From Nitratiruptor sp. YY08-10 (GTDB taxonomy: Bacteria; Campylobacterota; Campylobacteria; Campylobacterales; Nitratiruptoraceae), in the NCBI RefSeq assembly GCF_016629565.1, contig NZ_AP023057.1:248001-312000 (forward strand): 64,000 nt of DNA. The letters are read 5' to 3'. Numbering within the stretch: position 1 is the stretch's first letter; each line of letters starts with the position of its first letter. This document shows positions 8,061-17,859 of this stretch, in pieces. Made by a program: the position numbers and the translations under genes. Below the pieces are notes generated by a model. The model had not been told where the DNA came from. It did not search any database and worked only from the letters and a program-made list of their open reading frames with translations.

Positions 8061-8720
8061 ATGTTACAAGTGGAAGAGGTGATCGAACGGATCAAAGATG
8101 TCTTATCAAAAGAGATCGATGGCAAAAGAGTGTACGATAAGGATGTAGCGGCTGCACTTGGTATCACACCAGAGCATTTCAGTATGCTCAAAAAAAGAAA
8201 AAAGCTCCCGTTACCAGAAATTTTGGATTTTTGTGCCAAAAGAAAGATCAGTATCAACTGGCTTTTGTATAACCAAGATCCAGAATCTTTACAAGAAAGC
8301 ACTCAGAAGTTTGCGTATGTGCATTACTTTAAAGAGGTGAATGCAAGTGCTGGAGGAGGGGCGTTCAATTATGAACTTGTTGCACAAAAACTCTATATCG
8401 ATGAAGAGATTGTGCAGATGCTTGGAGGCAGAGGAGCTTTAAAACATATTGAAGCGATCCATCTTCTTGGTGATTCTATGGAGCCGACACTCAAAGATGG
8501 GAGTATTTTGTTTGTGGATAGAAGTGAGCTGGACGTAAAAAAAGGGGGTATTTTTCTCCTTTCTACCTCTATGGGCCTTTTTGTAAAACGGGTTCGCCTC
8601 AGACTTGATGGAAAGTTGGAGATGATTTCGGACAATACAAGTTATCCTGTGGAAGTGGTACAGAGTGATGAGGTGCAGGTGATCGGAAAAGTAATCGGCA
8701 GTGTGGAGCGGATTGTATGA
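8061..8720 (+). CDS. S24-family (LexA/CI-type) transcriptional repressor
   Basis: 219 residues. Residues 1-65 form a helix-turn-helix of phage CI type (DVAAALGITPEHFSMLKKRK). The C-terminal half is a peptidase S24 domain with a likely Ala-Gly self-cleavage site (ASAGGG), catalytic Ser in GDSMEPTL and Lys in FVKRVRL. This predicts RecA-stimulated self-cleavage. I chose the ATG at 8061 because GAGG lies six bases upstream; the longer frame from 8043 would start inside the palindrome. It overlaps the phosphatase gene by 4 bases (ATGA). Confidence 0.87.
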   Translation: MLQVEEVIERIKDVLSKEIDGKRVYDKDVAAALGITPEHFSMLKKRKKLPLPEILDFCAKRKISINWLLYNQDPESLQESTQKFAYVHYFKEVNASAGGGAFNYELVAQKLYIDEEIVQMLGGRGALKHIEAIHLLGDSMEPTLKDGSILFVDRSELDVKKGGIFLLSTSMGLFVKRVRLRLDGKLEMISDNTSYPVEVVQSDEVQVIGKVIGSVERIV

Positions 8721-9463
8721 GGCGGCTCATTATCTATGGGGATATCCATGGTTGTTTGGATGAGCTAAAAAAGCTAAGAGAAAAGCTTCGTATCAGCAAA
8801 GGTGATGAAGAGTATTGTGTTGGTGATCTTATCAATAAAGGACCATACTCTTTAGAGACACTTCGTTACGTAAGAAAAGAAAATATCCAATGTGTGCGTG
8901 GTAATCATGAGGATAAATTGTTACGATACCATCACCATGAAATGGAACGCATAACCACATCAAAGCCAAATCCTATGCATCTGTCGCAAAAAGAGCTCGA
9001 AGTGTATCGTTCGATGGAACAAGAGGATTTTTTGTTTTTACAATCATTTCCTCTTTTTATCCAAAAAAAGAGGCTTACCATCATTCATGCAGGCGTACTT
9101 CCCTCAACCAATCTGTATGCGCTTGATAAAAAAGAGGCTGCCAAAGTGATGCGGGTTCGATATCTTGATGAAAAAGGGAATTTTGTTGTACTTGAAAGAA
9201 GTGATCCCAAAAAACATTTTTGGTGGAGCAGTTTGTATGATGGCCGGTTTGGATATATCGTCTATGGGCATCAGCCCTTTTTGACTCCAAGAGTAGATCG
9301 TTTCAGCTTTGGGATCGATACGGGAGCCGTGTATGGAAATAGACTTACTGCAATTGTTTTTGAACAAAAGGATGAGGTATTGATAGAGAGCTACCGTTTT
9401 GTATCGGTGGATGCAAAAGCGTATGCAAAAAAAGGAAAAGCATGGATTGTCGGGGATTTGTAG
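8717..9463 (+). CDS. PPP-type metallophosphoesterase (serine/threonine phosphatase or Ap4A hydrolase-like)
   Basis: 248 residues with the ordered dimetal phosphoesterase motifs: GDIHG (about 8-12), GDLINKGP (about 35-42), GNHED (about 60-64), HAGVLP, and YGHQPF near the C-terminus. It hydrolyses phosphoesters; the substrate could be a phosphoprotein or a dinucleoside polyphosphate and cannot be told from sequence. It is coupled to the S24 repressor upstream by an ATGA overlap and overlaps the next gene by 22 bases, so it belongs to the repressor operon. Confidence 0.85.
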   Translation: MRRLIIYGDIHGCLDELKKLREKLRISKGDEEYCVGDLINKGPYSLETLRYVRKENIQCVRGNHEDKLLRYHHHEMERITTSKPNPMHLSQKELEVYRSMEQEDFLFLQSFPLFIQKKRLTIIHAGVLPSTNLYALDKKEAAKVMRVRYLDEKGNFVVLERSDPKKHFWWSSLYDGRFGYIVYGHQPFLTPRVDRFSFGIDTGAVYGNRLTAIVFEQKDEVLIESYRFVSVDAKAYAKKGKAWIVGDL

Positions 9464-9897
9464 CCGATGTGCATTTGGCAAAACTTGCCAAATATCTAAG
9501 ACTTCTTGGGTTTGATACCCTCTATTTTAATACAATTGAAGATAATGAGCTGCTTCATATTGCCAAAGAGCAAAATCGCCTTATTCTCTCAAAAGACAAA
9601 AGACTTTGCAAAAGAGATTCAAAACGCTGCCTTTTGATAAATGCTAAAGAGCTGGATATGCAGGTAAAAGAGGTTTTGCGACGATGCCCTGATCTTGCGT
9701 GCAAACCTTTTAGCAGATGCCTTGTGGATAACACGCCTTTAGAGCCTATCGAAAAAGAGAAAATTCTTGATAGACTGCCTCCAAAAGTGAAAAAATACTA
9801 TACAGATTTTTGGATCTGTCCAACATGTGGACGGATCTACTGGCATGGAAGCCATTTTGAAAAGATGAAAAGGTTCATAGAGCAGGTATGTGGCTAA
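9442..9897 (+). CDS. Mut7-C RNase domain protein (PIN-like, with zinc ribbon)
   Basis: 151 residues. The N-terminal two-thirds match the Mut7-C (DUF82) PIN-like nuclease fold: [21 protein letters not shown] at the start, followed by [10 protein letters not shown] with its acidic and basic residues. The C-terminus has paired cysteines (RCPDLAC...SRC, then [13 protein letters not shown]) that would bind zinc. AAAGGA lies five bases before the ATG. The stop overlaps that of the convergent dehydrogenase gene. Confidence 0.8.
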   Translation: MDCRGFVADVHLAKLAKYLRLLGFDTLYFNTIEDNELLHIAKEQNRLILSKDKRLCKRDSKRCLLINAKELDMQVKEVLRRCPDLACKPFSRCLVDNTPLEPIEKEKILDRLPPKVKKYYTDFWICPTCGRIYWHGSHFEKMKRFIEQVCG

Positions 9898-11144
9898 AGC
9901 CTTTTATCTACCACTTCTTTTGGAAGCACCCCTTTAATATCATAGACCACACTTTCTTCAGGCCTCTTTGAAAAATCAAGCTGCTTAAACTGATCATGCG
10001 CCACAGCTAAAATGATAGCATCATAGTTGTTAAACTCTGGACTTTTTTCCAAAAGCTTGATGCCATACTCTCTTTGTACTTCCTCTTTATCCGCCCATGG
10101 ATCATATACATTTACATTTATTCCAAAATCTTGGAGTTCTTGTATTACATCAATAACTCTACTATTTCTGATATCCGGACAGTTCTCTTTAAAAGTGATA
10201 CCAAGTACTAGTGCTTTGCTTCCTTTGACTTTATGCCCTTTATGGATAAGCAGTTTCACCACCTTATTGGCTACAAAGACACCCATCTCATCATTGGTTC
10301 TTCGGCCAGCCAAGATGATTTGTGGATGGTATCCCACCTCTTTTGCTTTATAGGCCAAATAGTATGGATCTACTCCAATACAGTGTCCTCCAACAAGCCC
10401 TGGCCTAAATGGCAAGAAATTCCATTTGGTTCCAGCTGCTTCTAACACATCGAGTGTATCGATGCCCAGTTTATCAAAGATGAGTGCCAGTTCATTGACA
10501 AAAGCGATATTGATATCTCTTTGGGCATTTTCTATCACTTTTGCAGCCTCTGCTACTTTAATGCTGGGTGCTAGATGAGTGCCAGCTGTGATGATGCTTT
10601 TATAGAGTGCATCCACTTTTTTTGCAATTTCAGGAGTGCTGCCAGAAGTCACTTTTTTGATATTTGGTAGACGATGCTCCTTATCTCCTGGATTGATGCG
10701 TTCAGGGGAATAGCCACAGAAGAAGTCTTTATTAAATTTCAATCCGCTTTCGCGCTCTAGTTCTGGAACGCATACCTCTTCGGTACATCCTGGAAAGACG
10801 GTGCTTTCATAGATAACGATATCACCTTTTTTAAGAACTCTTCCAACAGTTCTTGAAGCCATGACAAGAGGAGTGAGGTCTGGATTTTTGTGTGTATCGA
10901 TAGGTGTTGGGACGGTAACGATATAGATATTTGCTTTTTTGATATCTTCGATAGAAGTTGTGAAGAAGAGATTTTTTGCTTCTTTGAGTTCTTTTTCACT
11001 CACTTCCAGTGTTCTATCGATTCCTTGTTTGAGCTCTTCGATTCTTTTGGCGTTGATATCAAATCCGATTGTCTCATACTTTTTGCCAAACTCTACGGCT
11101 AATGGTAAGCCTACGTAGCCGAGGCCGATGATGCAAAGGGTCAT
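9894..11144 (-). CDS. UDP-sugar 6-dehydrogenase (WbpA/TviB type)
   Basis: About 416 residues. An N-terminal NAD-binding Rossmann motif GLGYVGLP (about 6-13) precedes a middle domain containing [15 protein letters not shown] and the catalytic cysteine motif [12 protein letters not shown], followed by a C-terminal UDP-binding domain ([15 protein letters not shown]). It oxidises a UDP-N-acetylhexosamine to the uronate for surface polysaccharide. I chose the ATG at 11144, seven bases after AAAGGA; an ATG at 11150 sits too close to it. It is downstream of and overlaps the small membrane protein gene. Confidence 0.9.
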   Translation of the reverse strand: MTLCIIGLGYVGLPLAVEFGKKYETIGFDINAKRIEELKQGIDRTLEVSEKELKEAKNLFFTTSIEDIKKANIYIVTVPTPIDTHKNPDLTPLVMASRTVGRVLKKGDIVIYESTVFPGCTEEVCVPELERESGLKFNKDFFCGYSPERINPGDKEHRLPNIKKVTSGSTPEIAKKVDALYKSIITAGTHLAPSIKVAEAAKVIENAQRDINIAFVNELALIFDKLGIDTLDVLEAAGTKWNFLPFRPGLVGGHCIGVDPYYLAYKAKEVGYHPQIILAGRRTNDEMGVFVANKVVKLLIHKGHKVKGSKALVLGITFKENCPDIRNSRVIDVIQELQDFGINVNVYDPWADKEEVQREYGIKLLEKSPEFNNYDAIILAVAHDQFKQLDFSKRPEESVVYDIKGVLPKEVVDKRL

Positions 11145-11449
11145 GAACATTCCTTTGGAAAGACACTTATGTAGATTCTATCCAAATCAAAGGATTTGAT
11201 CTGCTTATTGAGACCAATGAGATGGGGAATAATCTCCAAAAAAAGATAGGCTAGTTGCAGCATTGGTAAGAAAATAATAAGCATCGTTTTGTAGGTTTGA
11301 GGCGAATGCCACTCCCGAATCCAGCGAATGGCGCTTTTAACACCATACAGAGCCAGCATCGATTCGAAACTGATAATAAAACCGAGTATAAGATATGTTA
11401 AAATGGCTCCATAAACGAAAAGATAGAAGAAAAATTCAAGATTGTTCAA
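11141..11449 (-). CDS. Small membrane protein, unknown function
   Basis: 102 residues with two hydrophobic segments (about residues 5-30 and 55-80) separated by a basic stretch ([11 protein letters not shown]). The frame opens with TTG at 11449, with GGAG about nine bases upstream; no in-frame ATG fits. It overlaps the dehydrogenase start by 4 bases, so the two are co-transcribed. Role unknown; a link to surface polysaccharide or glycosylation is only positional. Confidence 0.65.
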   Translation of the reverse strand: MNNLEFFFYLFVYGAILTYLILGFIISFESMLALYGVKSAIRWIREWHSPQTYKTMLIIFLPMLQLAYLFLEIIPHLIGLNKQIKSFDLDRIYISVFPKECS

Positions 11450-11494
11450 GGTCGCTCCATCTCTTTTAATTATGGATTATATCATAGAGGTCGT

Positions 11495-11971
11495 ATGAAA
11501 AAACTTTTGATTATTATGATGCTTTTTTTTATGAGCGGATGTGCTGTGAAACAGATACAAAAAAGTGAGGCTGTTGCAGTTGTTTGGAAAACGCAAAATA
11601 TAAAATTTGTTGGGACGGGCTTTTTAAAATATAGTGGTTCTACAATAGAGCTCTCTATATATAGTGCAGGGACTCCGATTTTGGCAATGAAGTTGGGGAA
11701 AAATGTCTGTATCGAAACGAAAGGCTGTCTATCGTATAAAAGTTTCAATAAGCGCTTTTTGCTTCCAATATATCCTGACAGACTTCTTTATCATATTTTG
11801 ATAGGAAAACCCCTATTTCATGGAGAGAATCTGCGAAAAACACAAAGAGGTTTTGAACAGGAAGTTATGGGGAAAAACTTTGATATAATCTACCGCTTCA
11901 ATTTGAACGAGATCTATTTTAAAGACAGAAAAAACAAAAATTTGATCAAAATAAGGAAACTCAATGGCTAA
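11495..11971 (+). CDS. Putative lipoprotein
   Basis: 158 residues. The N-terminus is a type II signal peptide with basic start, hydrophobic core and lipobox MSGC (Cys at about 16), so the mature protein is a membrane-anchored lipoprotein. The rest is beta-rich ([26 protein letters not shown]), reminiscent of small outer-membrane lipoproteins of the LolB type, but no family is claimed. GAGG precedes the ATG. It overlaps nfo by 8 bases. Confidence 0.75.
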   Translation: MKKLLIIMMLFFMSGCAVKQIQKSEAVAVVWKTQNIKFVGTGFLKYSGSTIELSIYSAGTPILAMKLGKNVCIETKGCLSYKSFNKRFLLPIYPDRLLYHILIGKPLFHGENLRKTQRGFEQEVMGKNFDIIYRFNLNEIYFKDRKNKNLIKIRKLNG

Positions 11972-12809
11972 ATTTGTTGGAGCACATGTAAGTGCAAGCG
12001 GAGGTGTGGAAAATGCACCAAAAAATGCACAAAATATCGGAGCAAAAGCTTTTGCACTTTTTACAAAAAATCAACGTCAATGGAAAGCAAAATCTCTTAC
12101 ACAAGAAAACATCGAAAAGTTTGATGAGCATCTGGAGTGTTGTGGTATTGAGAAAAAGCATATCTTGCCTCATGATAGCTATTTGATTAACCTTGGCCAT
12201 CCGGAAGATGAGAAACGACAAAAAAGTTTGGAAGCTTTCTTGGATGAAGTTCATCGGTGTGAACAGCTGGGATTGGATAAACTCAACTTTCATCCAGGAA
12301 GCCATCTGAAAAAGATCAGTGAAGAGGAGTGTCTGGATAGGATTGCCGATGCGATGAACGAGACGCTTCGCCAAAGCAGCGGAGTGACACTGGTTATAGA
12401 AAATACAGCCGGACAGGGGAGCAATCTTGGTTACAAATTTGAACACTTGCGCTATTTGATTGATAAATCGATTGACAAATCCAGAGTTGGGGTTTGTTTG
12501 GATACAGCGCATATGTTTGCGGCTGGATACGATATCAGAACAAAAGAGGCGTATGATAAAACGATGCAAGCCTTTGATGAAATTGTAGGATTTGAGTATC
12601 TCAAAGGGATGCATATCAATGATTCCAAAGCCAAATTTGCTTCTCGTGTGGATAGGCATCATTCGCTTGGCAAAGGGGAGATAGGATTGGACGTTTTTCG
12701 TTTTATCATGAACGATCCAAGACTTGATGATATTCCTTTGATTTTGGAAACTATTGATGATACTATATGGGATAAAGAGATTGAACTTCTCTATTCATTT
12801 GTGGAGTGA
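11964..12809 (+). CDS. nfo: Endonuclease IV (AP endonuclease)
   Basis: 281 residues, the usual length. Metal-binding signatures of the TIM-barrel family are in order: GAHVSASGG (His7), [50 protein letters not shown] and LETID. It cleaves abasic sites in base excision repair, using three zinc ions. It is coupled to the lipoprotein upstream and to the AAA ATPase downstream. Confidence 0.96.
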   Translation: MAKFVGAHVSASGGVENAPKNAQNIGAKAFALFTKNQRQWKAKSLTQENIEKFDEHLECCGIEKKHILPHDSYLINLGHPEDEKRQKSLEAFLDEVHRCEQLGLDKLNFHPGSHLKKISEEECLDRIADAMNETLRQSSGVTLVIENTAGQGSNLGYKFEHLRYLIDKSIDKSRVGVCLDTAHMFAAGYDIRTKEAYDKTMQAFDEIVGFEYLKGMHINDSKAKFASRVDRHHSLGKGEIGLDVFRFIMNDPRLDDIPLILETIDDTIWDKEIELLYSFVE

Positions 12810-12811
12810 GA

Positions 12812-14542
12812 ATGGAACTGTTGCGTGATTTCATTGAAACAAAAAAGGTTGAAAAGAGTAAGATCTTTCCTCATCTCAAATGCAGTGCAGAAGAGGCGAA
12901 AATTTTACAGCTTTTAACCAAAAAATATATCAGCGGCATTGATGAAGTCAATGTGTATGATCTTTTGAGCGAACTGTATGGAGAAGATAGCTATCTCTAT
13001 TTAGAAAAACTCGATCTCATCAAGAAACTGTTCGATCTTGGCTGGCTTGTACAGGGTGGTTTTGGGGCGCTCAAAAGCAACGACTATACGAAACTGGAGC
13101 TATTACATACCGATGTGGCATTGAGTGTGCCGTTTTTGAGACTGCTTGAAGAGGGAAACGTAGAGCTTGCTTTGCCTGACATTAAGCCTTACAACGATCA
13201 TTTGGACTATTTTCAAGATCAATTTTTTCGTATAGAGCTCTATCAAAAGATTGTGCAGGCACGACAAAATTATAGTACTGATGCGCCGACAATCAACCGT
13301 TTGAAAAATAAGATCAATCTTTTGGAGACAAGAATACAGGAGCGATTGCAGGTTACCAAAAACGAAATCGTTGTAGAGGAGCTTTTCAAAGAGTATGATC
13401 TTTCACCAAAAGAGCGGATTATCTTTTTGGCTCTTTTGAAGGAGGAGTATGCAGGAACCGAAGGGGGACTTCGGGAGATGAATGCACTCATTGATCTGAT
13501 CAGTTTCAACGAGTACGAAAGAATTGAAAATAGAACGCTTTTGGAGGAGAGCTCCAAGCTTGTTTCATCGGGACTCATTGATTATGACGAGATTTTGACT
13601 CCTTTTGGTGGTCTTTCACGGAGCTTTTTCATCGTTGAAGATGTGATGCAGCGCATCATTCATCCAGACAAGAAGCGAAACAAAAAGATAAAACTTCAAA
13701 ATTTGATCAAAGATCAAGACATTTTTGAACTGATTGAGCCAAAAACGACCCTGGATGACGTGGTGCTGCATCCTCAAACAAGAAAAACGCTCGATAGTCT
13801 TTTAAATCAAATGGATAAGCGTGTAGCAGAAAGACTCAAAAAATGGGGAATCAAACCAAAACGAAAAGGGATCGATGCCAGAATCATTTTTTACGGACCT
13901 CCAGGAACCGGAAAAACGCTGACAGCCCTTTCGTTGGCAAAGTCTCTTAAGAAACAGGTACTCAGTTTTGACTGCTCAAAAATATTGTCCATGTATGTAG
14001 GTGAGAGTGAGAAAAATGTAAGGAAAATTTTTGATACCTATAAAGAGTTGAGCTCCAAGGCAAAAACGGAGCCGGTCCTTTTGCTCAATGAAGCGGATCA
14101 GTTTCTGAGTGCGAGAACGCAAGGACCCGGAAGCAGTGCAGATAAGATGCACAACCAGATGCAAAATATCTTTTTGGAGCAGATCGAAAATTTTGAGGGA
14201 GTACTCATTGCTACGACCAATCTTCTTGAAACGATCGATCCGGCTTTTTCTAGACGATTCAACTATAAAATAGAATTTAAAAAACCAAATTTCAAAGAAA
14301 GAGTCCGTCTTTGGGAGATGATGCTTCCCAAAAATGCCGAATTTGAAGAGGGATTCGATATCGAAAAACTGGCCTCTTATGAATTGACAGGCGGTCAGAT
14401 CAATATCGTCATCAAAAATACGGCCTATAAAGTAGCTGTCAAGGAGAATCCCGTTTTTACTTTGAAAGATTTTGTGGAAGAGATTGAAAAAGAGAAGGTA
14501 AGTGCCTTTGGAGATGAGAAATCTCTGGGGTTTTTAAAATAG
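12812..14542 (+). CDS. AAA-family ATPase
   Basis: About 576 residues. The N-terminal 300 residues are helical and unrecognised. A single AAA module follows: Walker A GPPGTGKT at about 361-368, Walker B VLLLNEAD at about 420-427 (Asn-Glu-Ala-Asp rather than the usual DExD), and sensor/Arg-finger region IATTNLLETIDPAFSRRF. Such proteins remodel or unfold partners; the substrate is unknown. The ATG at 12812 has GGAG six bases upstream and is preferred to GTG at 12806. Confidence 0.85.
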   Translation: MELLRDFIETKKVEKSKIFPHLKCSAEEAKILQLLTKKYISGIDEVNVYDLLSELYGEDSYLYLEKLDLIKKLFDLGWLVQGGFGALKSNDYTKLELLHTDVALSVPFLRLLEEGNVELALPDIKPYNDHLDYFQDQFFRIELYQKIVQARQNYSTDAPTINRLKNKINLLETRIQERLQVTKNEIVVEELFKEYDLSPKERIIFLALLKEEYAGTEGGLREMNALIDLISFNEYERIENRTLLEESSKLVSSGLIDYDEILTPFGGLSRSFFIVEDVMQRIIHPDKKRNKKIKLQNLIKDQDIFELIEPKTTLDDVVLHPQTRKTLDSLLNQMDKRVAERLKKWGIKPKRKGIDARIIFYGPPGTGKTLTALSLAKSLKKQVLSFDCSKILSMYVGESEKNVRKIFDTYKELSSKAKTEPVLLLNEADQFLSARTQGPGSSADKMHNQMQNIFLEQIENFEGVLIATTNLLETIDPAFSRRFNYKIEFKKPNFKERVRLWEMMLPKNAEFEEGFDIEKLASYELTGGQINIVIKNTAYKVAVKENPVFTLKDFVEEIEKEKVSAFGDEKSLGFLK

Positions 14543-14675
14543 CCTTGTAACATTCGGAAACAGAGCGAATGAACTTTTCTTTTTGAAAATAGAGGTTAAA
14601 CTCTTTTAAAACCTTTTTTGTTACACTTGCAAGTAGATAGTCTGGGCGAAATTGCCAAAAAATTAAGGAGAATCG

Positions 14676-15068
14676 ATGATGAGTCATATGAATGTGGCGC
14701 ATCCCTATTTTGGTGCGTTTTTGTTGTTTGTAATTACCGCAGTCGCTTTCATTGCTACCACGACGGCAGCCAGATTTGTCAGTCGTTATCTTGCAAGACT
14801 CGATACGGAAAAGCTCAAAGTGGCTATTTATGAGTGTGGTCCTGAGCCGGATAAGCAGCCAAACAGGATTTCTGCACAGTTTTACCTAATAGCATTACTC
14901 TTTATCCTTTTTGATGTTGAGATTATTTTTATGTTTCCTTGGGCAGTGGATTTTAAAGTTCTTGGATGGTTCGGTTTTGCAGAGATGATTCTATTTATCT
15001 TGCTACTTGCAATCGGTTTTATTTACGCTTGGAAGAAAGGAGCATTGGAATGGCACAGCATCAAGTAA
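14676..15068 (+). CDS. nuoA: NADH-quinone oxidoreductase subunit A
   Basis: 130 residues with three transmembrane helices and the family signature [20 protein letters not shown] in the first loop, then [22 protein letters not shown]. It is the first gene of a 14-gene complex I operon. AAGGAG precedes the ATG by seven bases. The 130-bp gap upstream after the AAA ATPase contains TACACT-type -10 sequences but no convincing full promoter. The gene overlaps nuoB by 19 bases. Confidence 0.95.
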   Translation: MMSHMNVAHPYFGAFLLFVITAVAFIATTTAARFVSRYLARLDTEKLKVAIYECGPEPDKQPNRISAQFYLIALLFILFDVEIIFMFPWAVDFKVLGWFGFAEMILFILLLAIGFIYAWKKGALEWHSIK

Positions 15069-15559
15069 ATTACGCAGCAAATGCGGGATTGCCAGTTGCA
15101 TTGACAACAGTGGACAAACTGGTCAACTGGGGACGAACAAACTCACTTTGGGTACTTACCTATGGATTGGCATGCTGTGCTATCGAGATGATGGCGAGTG
15201 GTGCGAGCCGATACGATTTTGACCGATTTGGTGTGATCTTTCGTGCAAGTCCGCGCCAATCAGATGTGATGATCGTTGCTGGGACGCTTACAAAAAAACA
15301 TGCCGAATTTATCAGAAGACTCTATGATCAGATGGCGGAGCCAAAATGGGTTATCTCCATGGGAAGTTGTGCCAATACCGGTGGAATGTTTAATACATAC
15401 GCAACGGTTCAGGGTGTGGACAGAGTGATCCCTGTAGACATCTACCTTCCCGGATGTGCACCACGTCCAGAGACACTGCAGTATGCTGTAATGCTTTTGC
15501 AGAAAAAACTTCGTAAACGATCTATCTTTCAAAAACAAAAACCAAAAAGGCTGGTGTGA
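15050..15559 (+). CDS. nuoB: NADH-quinone oxidoreductase subunit B
   Basis: 169 residues. The four N2 cluster cysteines are visible: adjacent Cys-Cys in [11 protein letters not shown], one in [12 protein letters not shown] and one in [10 protein letters not shown]2 is the last iron-sulfur centre before quinone. The start at 15050 (MAQHQVN) lies within nuoA, with AAAGGA nine bases upstream; longer frames lack support. The stop overlaps the nuoC start. Confidence 0.96.
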   Translation: MAQHQVNYAANAGLPVALTTVDKLVNWGRTNSLWVLTYGLACCAIEMMASGASRYDFDRFGVIFRASPRQSDVMIVAGTLTKKHAEFIRRLYDQMAEPKWVISMGSCANTGGMFNTYATVQGVDRVIPVDIYLPGCAPRPETLQYAVMLLQKKLRKRSIFQKQKPKRLV

Positions 15560-16350
15560 TGAGACCATACAGACCAAAAGACAATGTTCAAAAAAAATCA
15601 TACTATACCGACCGATTCTGGGTGGCTCCAAGAGTTCCGCATGAGCCGGTAGAAGATGAGGTATTTCAAGCGGACTTGGAAAGCCTCAAAAAACAAATCG
15701 ATGTTAAAGATGCCTACATCGAGAGAGGCCAGATGGTCATCATCATCAATGCAAAAGACAACGTATCAACACTCAAACATCTCAAAGAAGAGTGTGGGTA
15801 TGATATCTTGAGCGAGATGAGTGCTATTGATTATTTGGCAAAAGATGGAGAGTTTGAGATCTTTTACCAACTGCTTGCAATGAGCAAAAGAAAGAGAGTT
15901 CGCGTCAAATGCCGTATCAAAGAGAATGAAGCAATCGAGAGCGTGGAACCTCTTTTTCGAAGTGCGGACTGGAGTGAACGAGAGATGTATGATATGTTTG
16001 GAATCAAAGTCAACAACCATCCATATCTCAAACGAATTTTGATGCCTGAAGATTGGGTAGGATACCCGCTTCGAAAAACATATCCGCTCCACGGAGATGA
16101 AGCGGCTCAATGGTATGAAGTGGATAAGATTTTTGGAAAAGAGTATCGAGATGTTATCGGTCCAGAGCAGAGAGACCCAGCATATGTGAGTACTACCGAT
16201 ACATGTAATTTTGCGCGCATTTATCACGAGGTGCCAAGATGTGCCGATCCAAACAGTGAGCCAGAACGTATAGAGAGTTTCAACGAAGATGCACCTTTGG
16301 TAGAGACATTTGATCTCAAAAAAGCAAAAATCGTAGATAAAACGAGATAA
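15559..16350 (+). CDS. nuoC: NADH-quinone oxidoreductase subunit C
   Basis: 263 residues, longer than most because of a C-terminal tail of about 60 residues after the 30-kDa signature. The signature [15 protein letters not shown]...HPYLKRIL is at about 140-165. The preceding GTG could also start the frame; the ATG overlapping the nuoB stop (TGATG) is chosen. It is a separate gene from nuoD, not fused. Confidence 0.94.
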   Translation: MRPYRPKDNVQKKSYYTDRFWVAPRVPHEPVEDEVFQADLESLKKQIDVKDAYIERGQMVIIINAKDNVSTLKHLKEECGYDILSEMSAIDYLAKDGEFEIFYQLLAMSKRKRVRVKCRIKENEAIESVEPLFRSADWSEREMYDMFGIKVNNHPYLKRILMPEDWVGYPLRKTYPLHGDEAAQWYEVDKIFGKEYRDVIGPEQRDPAYVSTTDTCNFARIYHEVPRCADPNSEPERIESFNEDAPLVETFDLKKAKIVDKTR

Positions 16351-16359
16351 GGGCCAGCA

Positions 16360-17592
16360 ATGCAACAAAGAAACAGATTAGAGCCATATTTTGAAAACCT
16401 TGTTTTTGATCGTGACGATAACAAGATGGTGATCAACTTCGGTCCACAGCATCCATCTGCTCACGGTCAGCTTCGACTCATCCTTGAAATGGATGGGGAA
16501 CAGATTACAAAGGCGGTTCCTGATATCGGGTATCTACACCGTGGAATGGAGAAGATGGGCGAAAATATGATCTATAATGAATTTTTGCCTACAACGGACC
16601 GAATGGACTATATCGCTGCCACATCCAACAACTACGCTTTTGCTTTGGCGGTTGAGCGACTCCTTGGCATCGAAGACAAGGTACCTAGACGGGCAAAAGT
16701 GATTCGTATGATTTTGCTTGAACTTAACCGAATCATTTCCCACCTTTTCTGGCTGGCGACACACGCTCTGGATGTTGGCGCTATGAGTGTCTTTTTATAC
16801 TGTTTCAGAGAGCGTGAGTATGCAATGGATTTGATCGAAGATTACTGTGGAGCAAGATTGACACACAGCTCTGTCCGAATCGGCGGTGTGCCGTTAGATA
16901 TTCCAGAGGGGTGGCTCGATAGACTCAATGTCTATTTGAACAACTTGCCAGATCAGATCAAGCTCTATGAGGGGCTTTTGACAGAAAATAGAATCTGGAG
17001 AATGCGTCTTGAAAATGTAGGTGTCGTTCCACCAGAAATGGCTAAGCAGTGGGCATGTAGTGGAATTATGCTACGAGGCAGCGGCATTGAGTATGACATC
17101 CGAAAAGAGGAGCCGTATGAGCTTTATGATGAGGTCGATTTTGATATTCCGGTAAGTGACCGGTGTGACAGTTATGGCCGTTACCTTCTTTATATGGAAG
17201 AGATGAGACAATCTATTCGAATTATTAGACAGCTTATTCCAATGTACAAAGAGACAGAGCCACAACTTATGGCTCATGCTCCTGAATATATCAGTGCGCA
17301 CAAAGAGGATATCATGACACAAAACTACTCTTTGATGCAGCACTTTGTTTTGGTGACGCAAGGAATGCGACCACCAGTTGGAGAAGTGTACGTTCCAACA
17401 GAATCGCCAAAAGGCGAGCTTGGATTTTTCATTCGAAGCGAAGGAGAGCCATATCCATATAGGCTCAAAATCAGAGCACCAAGCTTTTGGCATACGGGTA
17501 TTTTGCAAGATCTATTGCCGGGACACTATCTCGCAGACGTTGTAACGATTATTGGTTCAACCAATATCGTTTTTGGTGAGATCGACAGATAA
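16360..17592 (+). CDS. nuoD: NADH-quinone oxidoreductase subunit D
   Basis: 410 residues of the 49-kDa subunit, related to the large subunit of [NiFe] hydrogenases. The start region [17 protein letters not shown], the motif [12 protein letters not shown] and the C-terminal [16 protein letters not shown] are all typical. Together with NuoB it builds the quinone site. A GGG-CC ribosome site lies before the ATG. Confidence 0.96.
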   Translation: MQQRNRLEPYFENLVFDRDDNKMVINFGPQHPSAHGQLRLILEMDGEQITKAVPDIGYLHRGMEKMGENMIYNEFLPTTDRMDYIAATSNNYAFALAVERLLGIEDKVPRRAKVIRMILLELNRIISHLFWLATHALDVGAMSVFLYCFREREYAMDLIEDYCGARLTHSSVRIGGVPLDIPEGWLDRLNVYLNNLPDQIKLYEGLLTENRIWRMRLENVGVVPPEMAKQWACSGIMLRGSGIEYDIRKEEPYELYDEVDFDIPVSDRCDSYGRYLLYMEEMRQSIRIIRQLIPMYKETEPQLMAHAPEYISAHKEDIMTQNYSLMQHFVLVTQGMRPPVGEVYVPTESPKGELGFFIRSEGEPYPYRLKIRAPSFWHTGILQDLLPGHYLADVVTIIGSTNIVFGEIDR

Positions 17593-17604
17593 AAAGAGGG
17601 GACA

Positions 17605-17847
17605 ATGGTACGATATGATCTAAGACATTTGCATGAAAATTTTTATGACAGAATGTTGGAGCTTTTGGATAAAGAGGTCAAAAGTGGCGAAGTAGCCATC
17701 TTTTTGTTTGAGGTAGTCGTTAACGGCAAAGAGAATTTTGAAGCGGTACAAAAGAGTGCCGATGTTATCAAAGAGGCCGGATATGAACTATTAAACTCAC
17801 TCAAGTTCAATGAAGTGGACTGGACAATCGTTGTACGAAAGAAATAG
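17605..17847 (+). CDS. Short NuoE-position subunit (HP1264/Cj1575-like)
   Basis: 80 residues. It occupies the nuoE position but lacks the cysteines of the NuoE [2Fe-2S] thioredoxin-like domain; there is no Cys at all. Similar short proteins replace NuoE in Helicobacter and Campylobacter complex I operons, from general knowledge of those gene clusters. The content is acidic/basic helices and an FLFEVVVNG strand. It is presumably a structural adaptor for the unusual electron-input subunit encoded next. Confidence 0.75.
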   Translation: MVRYDLRHLHENFYDRMLELLDKEVKSGEVAIFLFEVVVNGKENFEAVQKSADVIKEAGYELLNSLKFNEVDWTIVVRKK

Positions 17848-17859
17848 GGGGATGTTCCT

